NCBI GenBank assembly: GCA_016712505.1
Contig: JADJQY010000013.1
Span: forward strand, 62,001-126,000
DNA: 64,000 nt
Origin: Candidatus Eiseniibacteriota bacterium
GTDB lineage: Bacteria > Eisenbacteria > RBG-16-71-46 > CAIMUX01
Reading direction: 5' to 3'
Part shown: in pieces, positions 54,913-62,775 of the stretch
Numbering within the stretch: position 1 is the stretch's first letter
How the letters are laid out: every line of letters begins with the position of its first letter
The notes under the pieces: generated by a model
Databases searched by the model: none
What the model was told of the DNA's origin: nothing
The model's input: the letters and a program-made list of their open reading frames with translations, nothing else
Made by a program: the position numbers and the translations under genes

Positions 54913-57222
54913 ATGCAGTCCGCCCAGTCTCCCGCGGAACTTCTCCGCCAGGTCGTCCATGAGGGGCGCAGCGCGCTGCTCGAGCATGAGGTTTACGCGC
55001 TGCTCGGCGCGGCCGGGATCGAGACCCCGCGCTCGGCGCTGCTCGAGGGGGAACCGGGAGAGGATTCTTCCTCCGCCTGGGTCGATCTTCTCGAGGCGCT
55101 CCTGCCGGAGGCTGGCACCGGTGTGGTGGTGAAGATCGTTTCCCCCGACCTGATGCACAAGTCCGATGTCCACGGTGTCGCGTTCGCCTCGTGCGATCCC
55201 GGCGAGGTTCAACGCACGGCGCGACAGGTCTGGCGCGAGGTGAGCCGCCGCGCGCCGTCGGCCCGGCTGCGCGGCGTCCTGGTCTCGGAGCGGGTGGCCA
55301 ATCTCAGTGGCTCTCCGGCCGGCGAGGTTCTCCTCTCGGTGCGACGTGACCCCGCCTTCGGTGTCGTCGTGGTGCTCGGCCTGGGCGGTTTGCTCACCGA
55401 ATGGTACGGCGCCGTGGGGGCAGGGCGCTCGACCGTAGTGCTTCCTCCAGCGGAGATCCCGCGCGCCCTGGCGCAGGCGGTGGAGACCCATCCCGCGTTG
55501 GCGCTCCTGTTTCGTCCCAGCCGACTCCACGCCAGAGCGCCGCTCGATCTCGAGCGCGTCGGGCAGAGCCTCGCCCGCCTGGCCGACCTGTTTGCGGCGA
55601 CCGAGGTGGAACGGGACGGAGGGCGCTTCGCCCTCGCGGAGATCGAGGTGAACCCGCTCCGCGTGACCCCAGGCGGCCGGATGGTCGCGGTGGACGGCGT
55701 GGCGCGGATCGAGGTCCTGCCGCAGATCGCGCCTGCGCGCCCGCTCGAGAAGATCGCCTCCCTGCTCGCTCCCCGTTCTGCGCTGGTGATGGGGGCCTCC
55801 TCCAGGGGAGCCAACCCCGGACGGATCATCCTGCACAACCTCCGCGCGGCGGAAGGACTCGACTACGGTGGCCTCTACGCGATCCACCCCCGCGAGGAGC
55901 GGATCGAGGGGGTGCCGTGCCTTCCCTCGCTCGACGCGCTCCCGCACCCAGTCGATCTGGCGGTGGTGGCGATTCCGGCCGAAGGGGCGCGCGATGCGAT
56001 CGTGGCCCTTTCCGCCGAGCCGAGTCGTGCCCGGTCGGTGATCCTGATCCCCGGCGGTTTCGCCGAGACCGGCCGCGGCAATCTCGAGGGGGAGATCATC
56101 GAGGCGCTCCAGTCGTCGCACCGTCGTCCGGACGGTGGCCCGGTGTTGGTGGGAGGCAACTGTCTCGGGATCGTCTCCAAGGGCCAGTACAACACCTTCT
56201 TCCTTCCGCACTACAAGCTGCCGTTCCATGACGCGCCGGGTGACGCCATGGTCGCGGTCAGTCAGAGCGGAGCCTACCTGGTCACCCTCTCGAGCAACCT
56301 CGACGGGGTGATCTACCCACGTGCCCTCATCTCCTTCGGCAATCAGATGGACCTCACCGTGGCCGACTTTTGCCACTGGTTCGCGGCCGATGACTCGGTG
56401 CGCGTGTTGGCGTTCTACATCGAAGGGTTCAAGCCAGGGGACGGGGAGCGATTCGTCCAGGCGGCGCGCCTCGCGCGTGGGCACGGGAAGCGCGTGGTGG
56501 TCTTCAAGGCAGGGAAGACCGCGTTAGGCGCGAAGGCCGCGGCGTCGCATACCGCATCCCTGGCCGGAGACTACGCGGTGGCCCGCGCGCTGATGGCCGA
56601 CGCCGGCGCGTTGGTCGCCGAGACTCTCGATCAGTTCGAGGATGCGATCAAGATCCTCACCTTGCTCGTCGACCGCTGGGCCGCCTCCACCGTTTCGTCG
56701 GGGCACGCCGGACCCCAGGCCCGGGTTGGAGTCCTCTCCAACGCCGGCTTCGAGTGCTCGACCGTCATGGACCGGCTGTTCGGTCTCGAGCCGGCATCGT
56801 TGACCGCGGATACCCGCGCGCGGCTCGAGGGTTGCCTGCCCGGCATCGCGCACGCCGACAATCCGGTCGACACCACGCCGATGGCCACCACCGCGCAGTT
56901 CGTCGCGGCAGCCGAGGCTCTGATCGAAGATCCGTTCGTCGACGCGGTCCTGGTTTCGGCCATTCCGGTCACGCCCAGCCTCGAGAACCTCCCGCCCTCT
57001 CTGTCCGGTGCACACTCCGAGAATGTCTATGCCGCAGGGTCGCTGGCCCAGGAGCTCATTCGCGTGTTCCGGGGCTCGCGGAAGCCGATGGTCGCCGTGG
57101 TCGATTCCGGGCGGCTGTACGACGACTTCGTCCAGGTCCTGCAGCGCGGGGGGATTCCCACCTATCGAAAGATCGATCGCGGAAGCCGGGCTCTGGCAGC
57201 GCTTTACGGACTGGGCGGCTGA
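54913..57222 (+). CDS. ADP-forming acyl-CoA synthetase (fused beta and alpha parts)
   Basis: The 769-residue enzyme interconverts acyl-CoA plus ADP and phosphate with an acid plus ATP and CoA. The ATP-grasp (beta) part is at the N-terminus (about 1-280, with VVKIVSPDLMHKSDVHGV and EIEVNPLRV). The CoA-binding and ligase (alpha) parts follow (LVMGASSRGANPGR, GGNCLGIV, VAVSQSGAYLV). The phospho-accepting His is His546 in AASHTASLAGDY. Beta-first order differs from the more common alpha-beta fusion. Acetyl-CoA or branched acyl-CoA could be the substrate. Confidence 0.9.
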   Translation: MQSAQSPAELLRQVVHEGRSALLEHEVYALLGAAGIETPRSALLEGEPGEDSSSAWVDLLEALLPEAGTGVVVKIVSPDLMHKSDVHGVAFASCDPGEVQRTARQVWREVSRRAPSARLRGVLVSERVANLSGSPAGEVLLSVRRDPAFGVVVVLGLGGLLTEWYGAVGAGRSTVVLPPAEIPRALAQAVETHPALALLFRPSRLHARAPLDLERVGQSLARLADLFAATEVERDGGRFALAEIEVNPLRVTPGGRMVAVDGVARIEVLPQIAPARPLEKIASLLAPRSALVMGASSRGANPGRIILHNLRAAEGLDYGGLYAIHPREERIEGVPCLPSLDALPHPVDLAVVAIPAEGARDAIVALSAEPSRARSVILIPGGFAETGRGNLEGEIIEALQSSHRRPDGGPVLVGGNCLGIVSKGQYNTFFLPHYKLPFHDAPGDAMVAVSQSGAYLVTLSSNLDGVIYPRALISFGNQMDLTVADFCHWFAADDSVRVLAFYIEGFKPGDGERFVQAARLARGHGKRVVVFKAGKTALGAKAAASHTASLAGDYAVARALMADAGALVAETLDQFEDAIKILTLLVDRWAASTVSSGHAGPQARVGVLSNAGFECSTVMDRLFGLEPASLTADTRARLEGCLPGIAHADNPVDTTPMATTAQFVAAAEALIEDPFVDAVLVSAIPVTPSLENLPPSLSGAHSENVYAAGSLAQELIRVFRGSRKPMVAVVDSGRLYDDFVQVLQRGGIPTYRKIDRGSRALAALYGLGG

Positions 57223-57308
57223 TCTCGCGCCGACGCCGGGCAGAGATGGCGGTTGCGTCGCGTCCCCGCTTCGACTAAAAGCGACGGACTCGCAAGAGGA
57301 GGCGCTCG

Positions 57309-58079
57309 ATGTATACGATCGATCTCACGGGAAAGACCGCCCTGATCGCCGGGGTCGCGAATCACCGCAGCTTGGCCTGGGCGGTGGCCAAGGAACTGGC
57401 CCGCTCGGGTGTGCGGCTCATGGTGTCGTATCAGAGCGACCGCTTCCGCGACGGGGTGCAGAAGCTCACCCACGAGATTCCCGAGACGGTGCTGGTGGAA
57501 ATGGACGTGGCGTCGGACGAGAGCATGGACCGGGCGTTTGGCCAGATCCAGGAGCAGGTCGGGCGGATCGACTACCTCGTCCACGCGGTCGCCTTCGCCA
57601 AGAAGGAAGACCTTGAGGGGGCGTTCTACGACACCAGCCGGGACGGGTACCACCTGGCCCTCGACATCAGCGCCTACTCCCTGCTCGCCATGACCCACCG
57701 TGCTTTGCCCATGATGGGTGAGGGGGCGTCCATCGTCTCTTTGAGTTACATCGCGGCGCAGCGCGCGGTGCCGAACTACAACGTGATGGGCACGGCCAAG
57801 GCGGCGCTGGAGCACGCCACTCGGCAGCTTGCCCACGAGCTCGGCCCCCGCGGCATCCGGGTCAACTGCGTCTCGGCCGGCCCGGTCAGCACGCTTTCGG
57901 CCCGCGGCATCACCGGGTTTACCAGCATGCTCGGGTATCACTCGGAAAAGGCCCCGCTCCGGCGCAACATCACCCCGCACGAGGTGGGAATGGCGGCGCT
58001 CTTCCTGCTCTCGCCGCTGGCCAGCGGGATCACCGGCGAGACGCTCTACGTCGACGCCGGCTACCACATCACGATTTAA
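57309..58079 (+). CDS. fabI: Enoyl-[acyl-carrier-protein] reductase
   Basis: This enzyme reduces enoyl-ACP to acyl-ACP in the last step of each fatty-acid elongation cycle. The 256 residues have the FabI nucleotide loop GVANHRSLAWAVAKEL and the active-site Tyr157 and Lys164 (YNVMGTAK, a Y-x6-K spacing diagnostic of FabI). ISGVRTLSARG-like sequence (STLSARGITGF) is also present. AGAGGAGGCG precedes the ATG. The target residues of triclosan-type inhibitors are conserved in outline. Confidence 0.95.
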   Translation: MYTIDLTGKTALIAGVANHRSLAWAVAKELARSGVRLMVSYQSDRFRDGVQKLTHEIPETVLVEMDVASDESMDRAFGQIQEQVGRIDYLVHAVAFAKKEDLEGAFYDTSRDGYHLALDISAYSLLAMTHRALPMMGEGASIVSLSYIAAQRAVPNYNVMGTAKAALEHATRQLAHELGPRGIRVNCVSAGPVSTLSARGITGFTSMLGYHSEKAPLRRNITPHEVGMAALFLLSPLASGITGETLYVDAGYHITI

Positions 58080-58081
58080 CC

Positions 58082-58110
58082 GCACCGCGGCGCTTCGAGC
58101 GCCGCGGTGC
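58082..58110 (+). terminator. Long hairpin after fabI
   Basis: A perfect 12-bp stem, GCACCGCGGCGC with GCGCCGCGGTGC, surrounds the loop TTCGA and starts 3 bp past the fabI stop. Only TTCCC follows, so it is a weak intrinsic terminator or a stabilising 3' structure; it ends 12 bp before the next ATG. Confidence 0.6.
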
Positions 58111-58122
58111 TTCCCGGCACCG

Positions 58123-58707
58123 ATGCTCGTCCCTCTCGTCGCTCTCGCCTACGTCTGCCTGGTGATCTGGGCCAGCGTGCGCTTCTTTCGCAATCCGACC
58201 GGAGTGAGGCCGGGGCTCCACCGGCTCTGGATCGCGGGTGCGCTTGCCGGTTCGTTTCTGGCCCTGACCTACTCACGAGGCGACCGGGGCGGGCCGGGAT
58301 GCGAAGGGAGCGCATTGGCCCTGTTCGCCGCTGCGTTCGCGATGTTTCTCTGGGCCCTGGCGACCAATCGCCGCCGCCCGCTGTCGCTCGCGTGGTCGGT
58401 CGATGCTCCCGAGCACCTGGTCACCCGAGGGCCCTACCGCTGGGTGCGGCACCCGTTCTATCTTTCCTACATTCTCGCCTGGACCGGGGCGGCGCTCGTT
58501 ACCGCCGCGCCTGCTTCTGCGGTGGTCCCTGCGGTGATGTGCCTCCTGTTCCTTGGCACTGCCCGGCAGGAGGAAGAGAAGTTCGCGCGCAGCCCGCTGG
58601 CGGCTGAGTACGGCGCATATCGGAGGCTGACCGGGATGTTCCTCCCGAGGATCTTTCCCCCGCGGCGCACCCGGACCACGAGCGGCAGCCCACTTCGTTC
58701 GCGCTAG
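58123..58707 (+). CDS. Isoprenylcysteine carboxyl methyltransferase-like membrane protein
   Basis: The 194-residue membrane protein has four or five spans and the conserved C-terminal motif LVTRGPYRWVRHPFYLSYI with EEEKFAR and EYGAYRRLTG, which define the ICMT/PEMT-like SAM-binding family. In bacteria the acceptor is usually unknown; prenylated proteins are not expected. It starts 43 bp after fabI, across the strong hairpin, and overlaps the convergent FecR-like gene by 4 bp. Confidence 0.83.
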   Translation: MLVPLVALAYVCLVIWASVRFFRNPTGVRPGLHRLWIAGALAGSFLALTYSRGDRGGPGCEGSALALFAAAFAMFLWALATNRRRPLSLAWSVDAPEHLVTRGPYRWVRHPFYLSYILAWTGAALVTAAPASAVVPAVMCLLFLGTARQEEEKFARSPLAAEYGAYRRLTGMFLPRIFPPRRTRTTSGSPLRSR

Positions 58708-59651
58708 CGCGCCGTGTCCCGGAGCATTTCGAGCTTCATCCTCTCCATCGGAAGGATTGGTTCGATCCGGGTTCCGCCGTCGACCGCGACCGACCGCCGA
58801 GTTCCGGCCTCCACCCTCCACCCGGCACGCGATTGAGATTGGGCGCCGGCTCTCGGTTGCAGCTTGACCGCGCCCTCGAGCACGCAGACGCAGGTGCTCT
58901 CCGCGTTGAGGATGACCGCAAAGGTGGTGCCGGTGACCTCGAGTTCCGCCGCCCGGGTCGAGAGGCGAAGGTGGTTTCCAGGGAACTGGGCGCCGGTCAC
59001 GAACCGGACCTCTCCGGCGAGCACGGACGCCTGGGCGGTCTGCGGGCGGCCACCGGTCAATCCTCTCCACCCTGCCCGGGCCGGGGGCCGGAACGCGGGA
59101 AGGGTGCACGCACCGTCGGTCGGGAGCTGGATTGCGAGATGCCCTTCGCAAATCAAATCCGCCATGCCTTCCCCCTCGAAGCGCACCTCGTCTCCCGCCT
59201 TGAGTAGCGGCGGTTGGGGGCGTCCATTGACCATGAGGGCACCCGTCCCGGTGGTCTGGCGAACCGACCAGGCCAGGGCTGGTTCTCTGGAATTGCCGAC
59301 GATCAGGGCCCGCCCGGCGACCACCGCGATCAGGACGGCCGCCGCCGCGAGGGCGACCCGGGGCCATACCCTGCGGGTGCGGCGTGGCAGGAGGGAGTCG
59401 AGTGAAATCGTCCCTCCGCGTATCTCGGTCGTGCTCGCGCGATGGGCCTCGCCCCCACTCGCGGGCAGGGATGATTCGAGGCCTCCGCTCACGAAGCCCC
59501 GACGTATCGCCTCGCGGCGCGCCGCGGCCTCGGGGGCGACCTCGGCTCCCCCGCGCGGATCGAGTCCGGCGGCGGCGTCCGCCTGGAGGAAGGCGCTCAG
59601 CCGTTGCTCCTCCGCGGGAGGGAGCGGTTTGGGGTCGAGGTCGTCGTTCAT
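58704..59651 (-). CDS. FecR-like protein, putative anti-sigma or surface-sensing regulator
   Basis: The 315-residue protein has a cytoplasmic N-terminus of about 95 residues, one span (VALAAAAVLIAVVAG) and a periplasmic FecR-type domain with GDEVRFEGEG, ASVLAGEVRFVTGAQF, ELEVTGTTFAVILN and CVCVLEGAVKL. FecR proteins control ECF sigma factors in cell-surface signalling. The ATG overlaps the sigma gene stop by 4 bp. The CVC pair in the periplasmic domain is notable. Confidence 0.82.
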   Translation of the reverse strand: MNDDLDPKPLPPAEEQRLSAFLQADAAAGLDPRGGAEVAPEAAARREAIRRGFVSGGLESSLPASGGEAHRASTTEIRGGTISLDSLLPRRTRRVWPRVALAAAAVLIAVVAGRALIVGNSREPALAWSVRQTTGTGALMVNGRPQPPLLKAGDEVRFEGEGMADLICEGHLAIQLPTDGACTLPAFRPPARAGWRGLTGGRPQTAQASVLAGEVRFVTGAQFPGNHLRLSTRAAELEVTGTTFAVILNAESTCVCVLEGAVKLQPRAGAQSQSRAGWRVEAGTRRSVAVDGGTRIEPILPMERMKLEMLRDTAR

Positions 59652-60220
59652 GGCCAGAGTCCTTCGAGCAGCGGCGCGAGGATCGCGATCGCTCGTGAGT
59701 AACGCTTGCGGGCTGCGGCGTGAGAGATTCCGACCGTCTCCGCAATCTCCGCATGATCGAAGCCATGATAGTCGTGCAGGAGAATGACCAGGCGCGAGTC
59801 TGGATCGAGCTGAAGCAGCGATTCCTGCACCCGGGTTTGCCGCTCCCGCCGCCGCTCGTCGGTGACCGCGCTACTGGTCAGAGCCGCGGCGTGCGTCTCG
59901 ATCGGGTCGGTGACCCGGGCCGATCGGTAGCCTCGGGATCGCCAGACCTCGCGGCAGACATTGGCCGTGATGGCCATGATCCAGGGGCGAGGGTCGCGCG
60001 CGGGGTCGAGCTGTTCGATCGACCGGAGGATACGGTAGAACACCTCCTGAGCCACATCCTCGGCCAGCTCCCGCCGACCCATCATGCGCGCGGCCAGAGC
60101 GTGGACGGAGTCAAAGTAGCGATCGAAGAAGAGGCCGAGCGATTCCGGATCCCTGGCGCGCACGCGCGAGAGGTCGACCGTGACCGCGGCGACGCCGCTG
60201 CTCGTCTCGTCTTGATTCAC
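59648..60220 (-). CDS. ECF-family RNA polymerase sigma factor
   Basis: The 190-residue sigma factor has region 2 (LFFDRYFDSVHALAARMMGRRELAEDVAQEVFYRI) and region 4 (LLQLDPDSRLVILLHDYHGFDHAEIAETVGISHAAARKRYSRAI) but no region 3, as in ECF sigmas. The GTG start at 60220 lacks an evident ribosome site. The linked FecR-like gene overlaps its end, so it is probably held or released by that protein. The target promoter is not visible. Confidence 0.9.
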   Translation of the reverse strand: MNQDETSSGVAAVTVDLSRVRARDPESLGLFFDRYFDSVHALAARMMGRRELAEDVAQEVFYRILRSIEQLDPARDPRPWIMAITANVCREVWRSRGYRSARVTDPIETHAAALTSSAVTDERRRERQTRVQESLLQLDPDSRLVILLHDYHGFDHAEIAETVGISHAAARKRYSRAIAILAPLLEGLWP

Positions 60221-60284
60221 GAGGAGTGAGTAGACCGGTTCGATCGATCCCTGGCAAGGTCAAAACGGCTTCGACCGCTGCTCA

Positions 60285-60317
60285 GGAGGAGTGGGTCGTC
60301 TGCTCGCCCACTCCTCC
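60285..60317 (-). terminator. Hairpin between the beta-helix lipoprotein and sigma factor genes
   Basis: GGAGGAGTGGG pairs with CCCACTCCTCC (11 bp) around an 11-base loop, 40 bp past the lipoprotein stop and 65 bp before the sigma start. No T run follows on the transcribed strand. It could reduce read-through into the sigma gene. Confidence 0.5.
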
Positions 60318-60356
60318 CTTCTGACCGGGATCGAGACCCTCGGCCCCGCCCGTGGG

Positions 60357-61223
60357 CTAGGGCTGCACCTGCATGGTCTCGTTCATCACGAAGTGGTTGG
60401 TCCCGTTCAGGTCCTCCCACGGCGAGTTGAAGTAATCGATCACATTGCGGGTGAAGGTGTTTCCGACGGAACCGACGCTGGTCTGGATCCCGGTGCCGAA
60501 GCGGCGGAGGGTGTTCTGCCGGACGTCGTCGCCGTGCGGACCGACGTCCCCCTGCCCCGGGACGGGGTTGTAGCAGATCCCGAGGAGCCCGTGGTCACCC
60601 CCCTGGACATTGTTCAGCCGGATCGAGTTGCGCGTGCTGGCTCCTCCCCGCACGAAGATTCCCAGGTTGACCAGGTTGAAGGTGTTTCCAACCAGTCGGT
60701 TGTGATCGCTGTTGACCAGCATCGCTCCGATCTGGGGGGGAATGCCGTTCGGGGGATCGGCGACCTCATCACCCCCCTCCACGGTGATGCCGCGAATCAG
60801 CGCGTTGTCGCTGTCGATCAGCACCAGTCCGGCGCCGAAGGAGGCCAGTGTGCCGTTGGAGAGGGCGACGTTCGAGGCATTCTCGAGCACAATGCCCCGC
60901 CCTTCCTTGTTCCCCGGTCCGGTGAGCGTGTGGTAGCCCAGGCTCAGGGCGACATTGTCCGCCCGAACCACGATCCCGTCGCCGGCGTCCACCTCGAAGT
61001 CACGCGTGACGCGGTAGTGACCGGAAACGGTGATCACGGTCGGACCGGTGATGGCGAACCACTGCGCGGCCGTTTCCGTGCCGGTCGCGTCCCCGGTCGG
61101 CGCGAGCGGGGCGGCATCTCGTTGGCACCCCGCAACCACGAGGGCGGCGAGCAGGGTGAGTGAGCCAAGGATCGGAAGTCGACGTCCAACGGGTCTGCTC
61201 GTTGACTGCTGCAGATTCTGCAC
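60357..61223 (-). CDS. Lipoprotein with right-handed parallel beta-helix (NosD/PbH1-like)
   Basis: The 288-residue protein has a signal and lipobox (LTLLAALVVAGC). The body is a series of short repeats rich in N, G and V (DNVALSLGYHTLTG, NASNVALSNGTL, DNALIRGITVEGG, SDHNRLVGNTF, STRNSIRLNNVQ), the pattern of PbH1 coils. Such folds occur in polysaccharide lyases and structural surface proteins; no catalytic site is recognised. It begins with a GTG behind AAGGAG and shares strand and orientation with the sigma-FecR pair. Confidence 0.8.
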   Translation of the reverse strand: MQNLQQSTSRPVGRRLPILGSLTLLAALVVAGCQRDAAPLAPTGDATGTETAAQWFAITGPTVITVSGHYRVTRDFEVDAGDGIVVRADNVALSLGYHTLTGPGNKEGRGIVLENASNVALSNGTLASFGAGLVLIDSDNALIRGITVEGGDEVADPPNGIPPQIGAMLVNSDHNRLVGNTFNLVNLGIFVRGGASTRNSIRLNNVQGGDHGLLGICYNPVPGQGDVGPHGDDVRQNTLRRFGTGIQTSVGSVGNTFTRNVIDYFNSPWEDLNGTNHFVMNETMQVQP

Positions 61224-61332
61224 GGCAGGGTTCTCCTTGTCTGAGGTGGCATGACATCGGCCGGTCGCAACGACGTGGGCCTGCGTTCCCCCTCAGATAC
61301 GAAGCCCGGGGTAGTGGTGTGACCGGGTTTCC

Positions 61333-62247
61333 CTACCTCGGTGCCGATCCACCCTCCGGCCGATCGGCGCGCGTGACCGCGATCAGGCCAGCCACGATCA
61401 GGAGGAAGCCGAAGGCGCCATTGGGCGAGAGCCGCTCGTGCAGGAAGAAGGCGGCGAGCGAGGCCGCGGTCAGCGGCTGCAGCGTGGTGTAGGTGGCCAC
61501 CAGCGAAGGGGACGAACGCTGCACCGACCAGCTGTTGAGCGCGTAGTTGATCGCGGTGGGCACGATCACGATGTAGGCGAGCTGCGCGTGCACCACGCCC
61601 GGTAGATCCGCCCAGTCGACCGCGCGAAAGTCGCGCATTCCGACCAGCAGCACCCCGATCGCGCCGAAGAAGAACGACCAGGCGATCACGGTGAGCGGGG
61701 GGAGGCGTTTGAGCATCGGTCGCTGCAGAACGAGGAAGATGCCGTAGGCGAGGCAGTTGGCCAGGAGAAGGACGTTGCCGAGCAGGGTCCGGCCGTTTTG
61801 CTGGAAGCGCATCGGATCGAGCATGACCAGGGCTCCGGCGACCGCGAGGGCGATCCCCAGGATGCGGCGGCGGTCGAGCCTCTCCACGCCGAGCAGCGCC
61901 CCGGCCGCGACCGCGAAGATCGGGATCGAGGGCATGAGAATCCCGGCATTGGTGGCGGTGGTGAACTTGAGCCCGAAGATGAAGAGCACCTGGTTGGCGA
62001 AGACCCCGAGGAAGCCGAGAAGCGCCAGGCGGGGGAGATCGCGCTTCTCCGGCAAGCGCCGGTCGATCAGGAAGGCGAGCAGCAGGAGAAGCGGGGTGGC
62101 CCCGATCACCCGGGCGCAGCCCAGGGCGAGCGGAGGCATATGGGAGAGGATCGATTTCCCCGCCACGTGGAACCCGCCGAAGCTGATCTGGACGAAGATC
62201 TGGGAGAGGTGGACCTTCCAGTCGAAAGTGGGGCGCGAGTTCGGCAT
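61333..62247 (-). CDS. EamA-family (DMT) transporter
   Basis: The 304-residue protein has about ten spans in two EamA repeats (FVQISFGGFHVAGKSIL and VIAWSFFFGAIGVLLVG, then TTLQPLTAASLAAFFLHERLSP, a typical second-repeat motif). DMT proteins export amino acids, metabolites or drugs; the substrate is unknown. A 303-bp region rich in inverted repeats lies between it and an 11-codon ORF on the same strand. Confidence 0.88.
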   Translation of the reverse strand: MPNSRPTFDWKVHLSQIFVQISFGGFHVAGKSILSHMPPLALGCARVIGATPLLLLLAFLIDRRLPEKRDLPRLALLGFLGVFANQVLFIFGLKFTTATNAGILMPSIPIFAVAAGALLGVERLDRRRILGIALAVAGALVMLDPMRFQQNGRTLLGNVLLLANCLAYGIFLVLQRPMLKRLPPLTVIAWSFFFGAIGVLLVGMRDFRAVDWADLPGVVHAQLAYIVIVPTAINYALNSWSVQRSSPSLVATYTTLQPLTAASLAAFFLHERLSPNGAFGFLLIVAGLIAVTRADRPEGGSAPR

Positions 62248-62550
62248 GGAATCCTGAGGCGAAAGAGACAGCCCGGGTTGGTCGAAACCTCAGTGGGGGC
62301 CGGTCGCCGAAGTAGGGAAAGCCCGAATCCGGCACAAAGGGAAACCCAGGGGTTCTTCCGCTTCCCTTGCGGGACTCGGTCCCGGACGACCAATCCGGGA
62401 ACCCCTGGGCTTCGGTTACCTGCTTGGTTTCCGCCGGCAGCCCGCCTGCGGAACCTCGGTCATCGGCTCGGAAGAGCCCCCTGCGGATGGTCTTTTCCGC
62501 TCGGCGGCAATCCGTTCCGATCAATGACTAGCGAGACACGGACGGGCTGC
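62248..62550 (-). other. Structured gene-free region between EamA and the small ORF
   Basis: There is no credible coding frame. An 11-bp inverted repeat (CCCAGGGGTTC at 62345-62355, GAACCCCTGGG at 62399-62409) encloses a smaller hairpin (GGGAC TCG GTCCC, 62371-62383). The stretch TTTCCCTACTTCGGCG (minus strand, near 62309-62330) resembles TTTCCCTACCTCGGTG near 61328-61345, on the other side of EamA and on the opposite strand. It may be a regulatory leader for EamA, a small RNA, or both. Confidence 0.5.
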
Positions 62551-62586
62551 CTAACGTTCAGGCACCTCACGGGTCGAATCTTGCAT
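62551..62586 (-). CDS. 11-codon small ORF with an extended Shine-Dalgarno
   Basis: The frame reads MQDSTREVPER and stops. It would be ignored but for its ribosome site: the 16 bases AGAAAGGAGGTGGTCC (62591-62606 on the minus strand) agree at 15 positions with the complement of the universal 3' end of 16S rRNA, and end four bases before the ATG. That is much longer than any other ribosome site seen in this window. The peptide may be a leader (attenuator) for the EamA gene 304 bp downstream, a real microprotein, or a ribosome-stalling site. I know no named family for it with certainty. Confidence 0.5.
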   Translation of the reverse strand: MQDSTREVPER

Positions 62587-62590
62587 CTTC

Positions 62591-62606
62591 GGACCACCTC
62601 CTTTCT
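62591..62606 (-). promoter_or_regulatory. Extended ribosome-binding site (15 of 16 bases complementary to 16S 3' end)
   Basis: The sequence differs from the complement of the 16S 3' end only by G instead of A at one base. It precedes the MQDSTREVPER frame by four bases. Confidence 0.6.
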
Positions 62607-62775
62607 CGTGTGCGGGAAACTCTAGCGGGTCGGCCGCGGTGGGTGCAATTGGTTTTGCGTTAGGGACTCGAGAGCAGGGGATGGGCCGCCAGCTTGGCGT
62701 ATACTGGCCCTTCACGGTCGGAATTGGTGGTCGGTCACAGGTGTCGGGGCCCTGGGGTCCCCGGGAAGAGAACTC

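Noticed and set aside
54730..56484. Upstream extension of the S9 peptidase frame
   Set aside because: The extension is antisense to the acyl-CoA synthetase; the signal peptide and strong ribosome site place the start at 54729.
62300..62480. SRP RNA or 6S RNA in the structured region
   Set aside because: The nested inverted repeats were suggestive, but the conserved SRP GGAAG/GNAR loop region and the 6S bubble pattern are absent.
62700..62705. TATACT as a -10 for the acyl-CoA dehydrogenase
   Set aside because: The hexamer is good, but no acceptable -35 lies 16-18 bp upstream, so it was not listed as a promoter.
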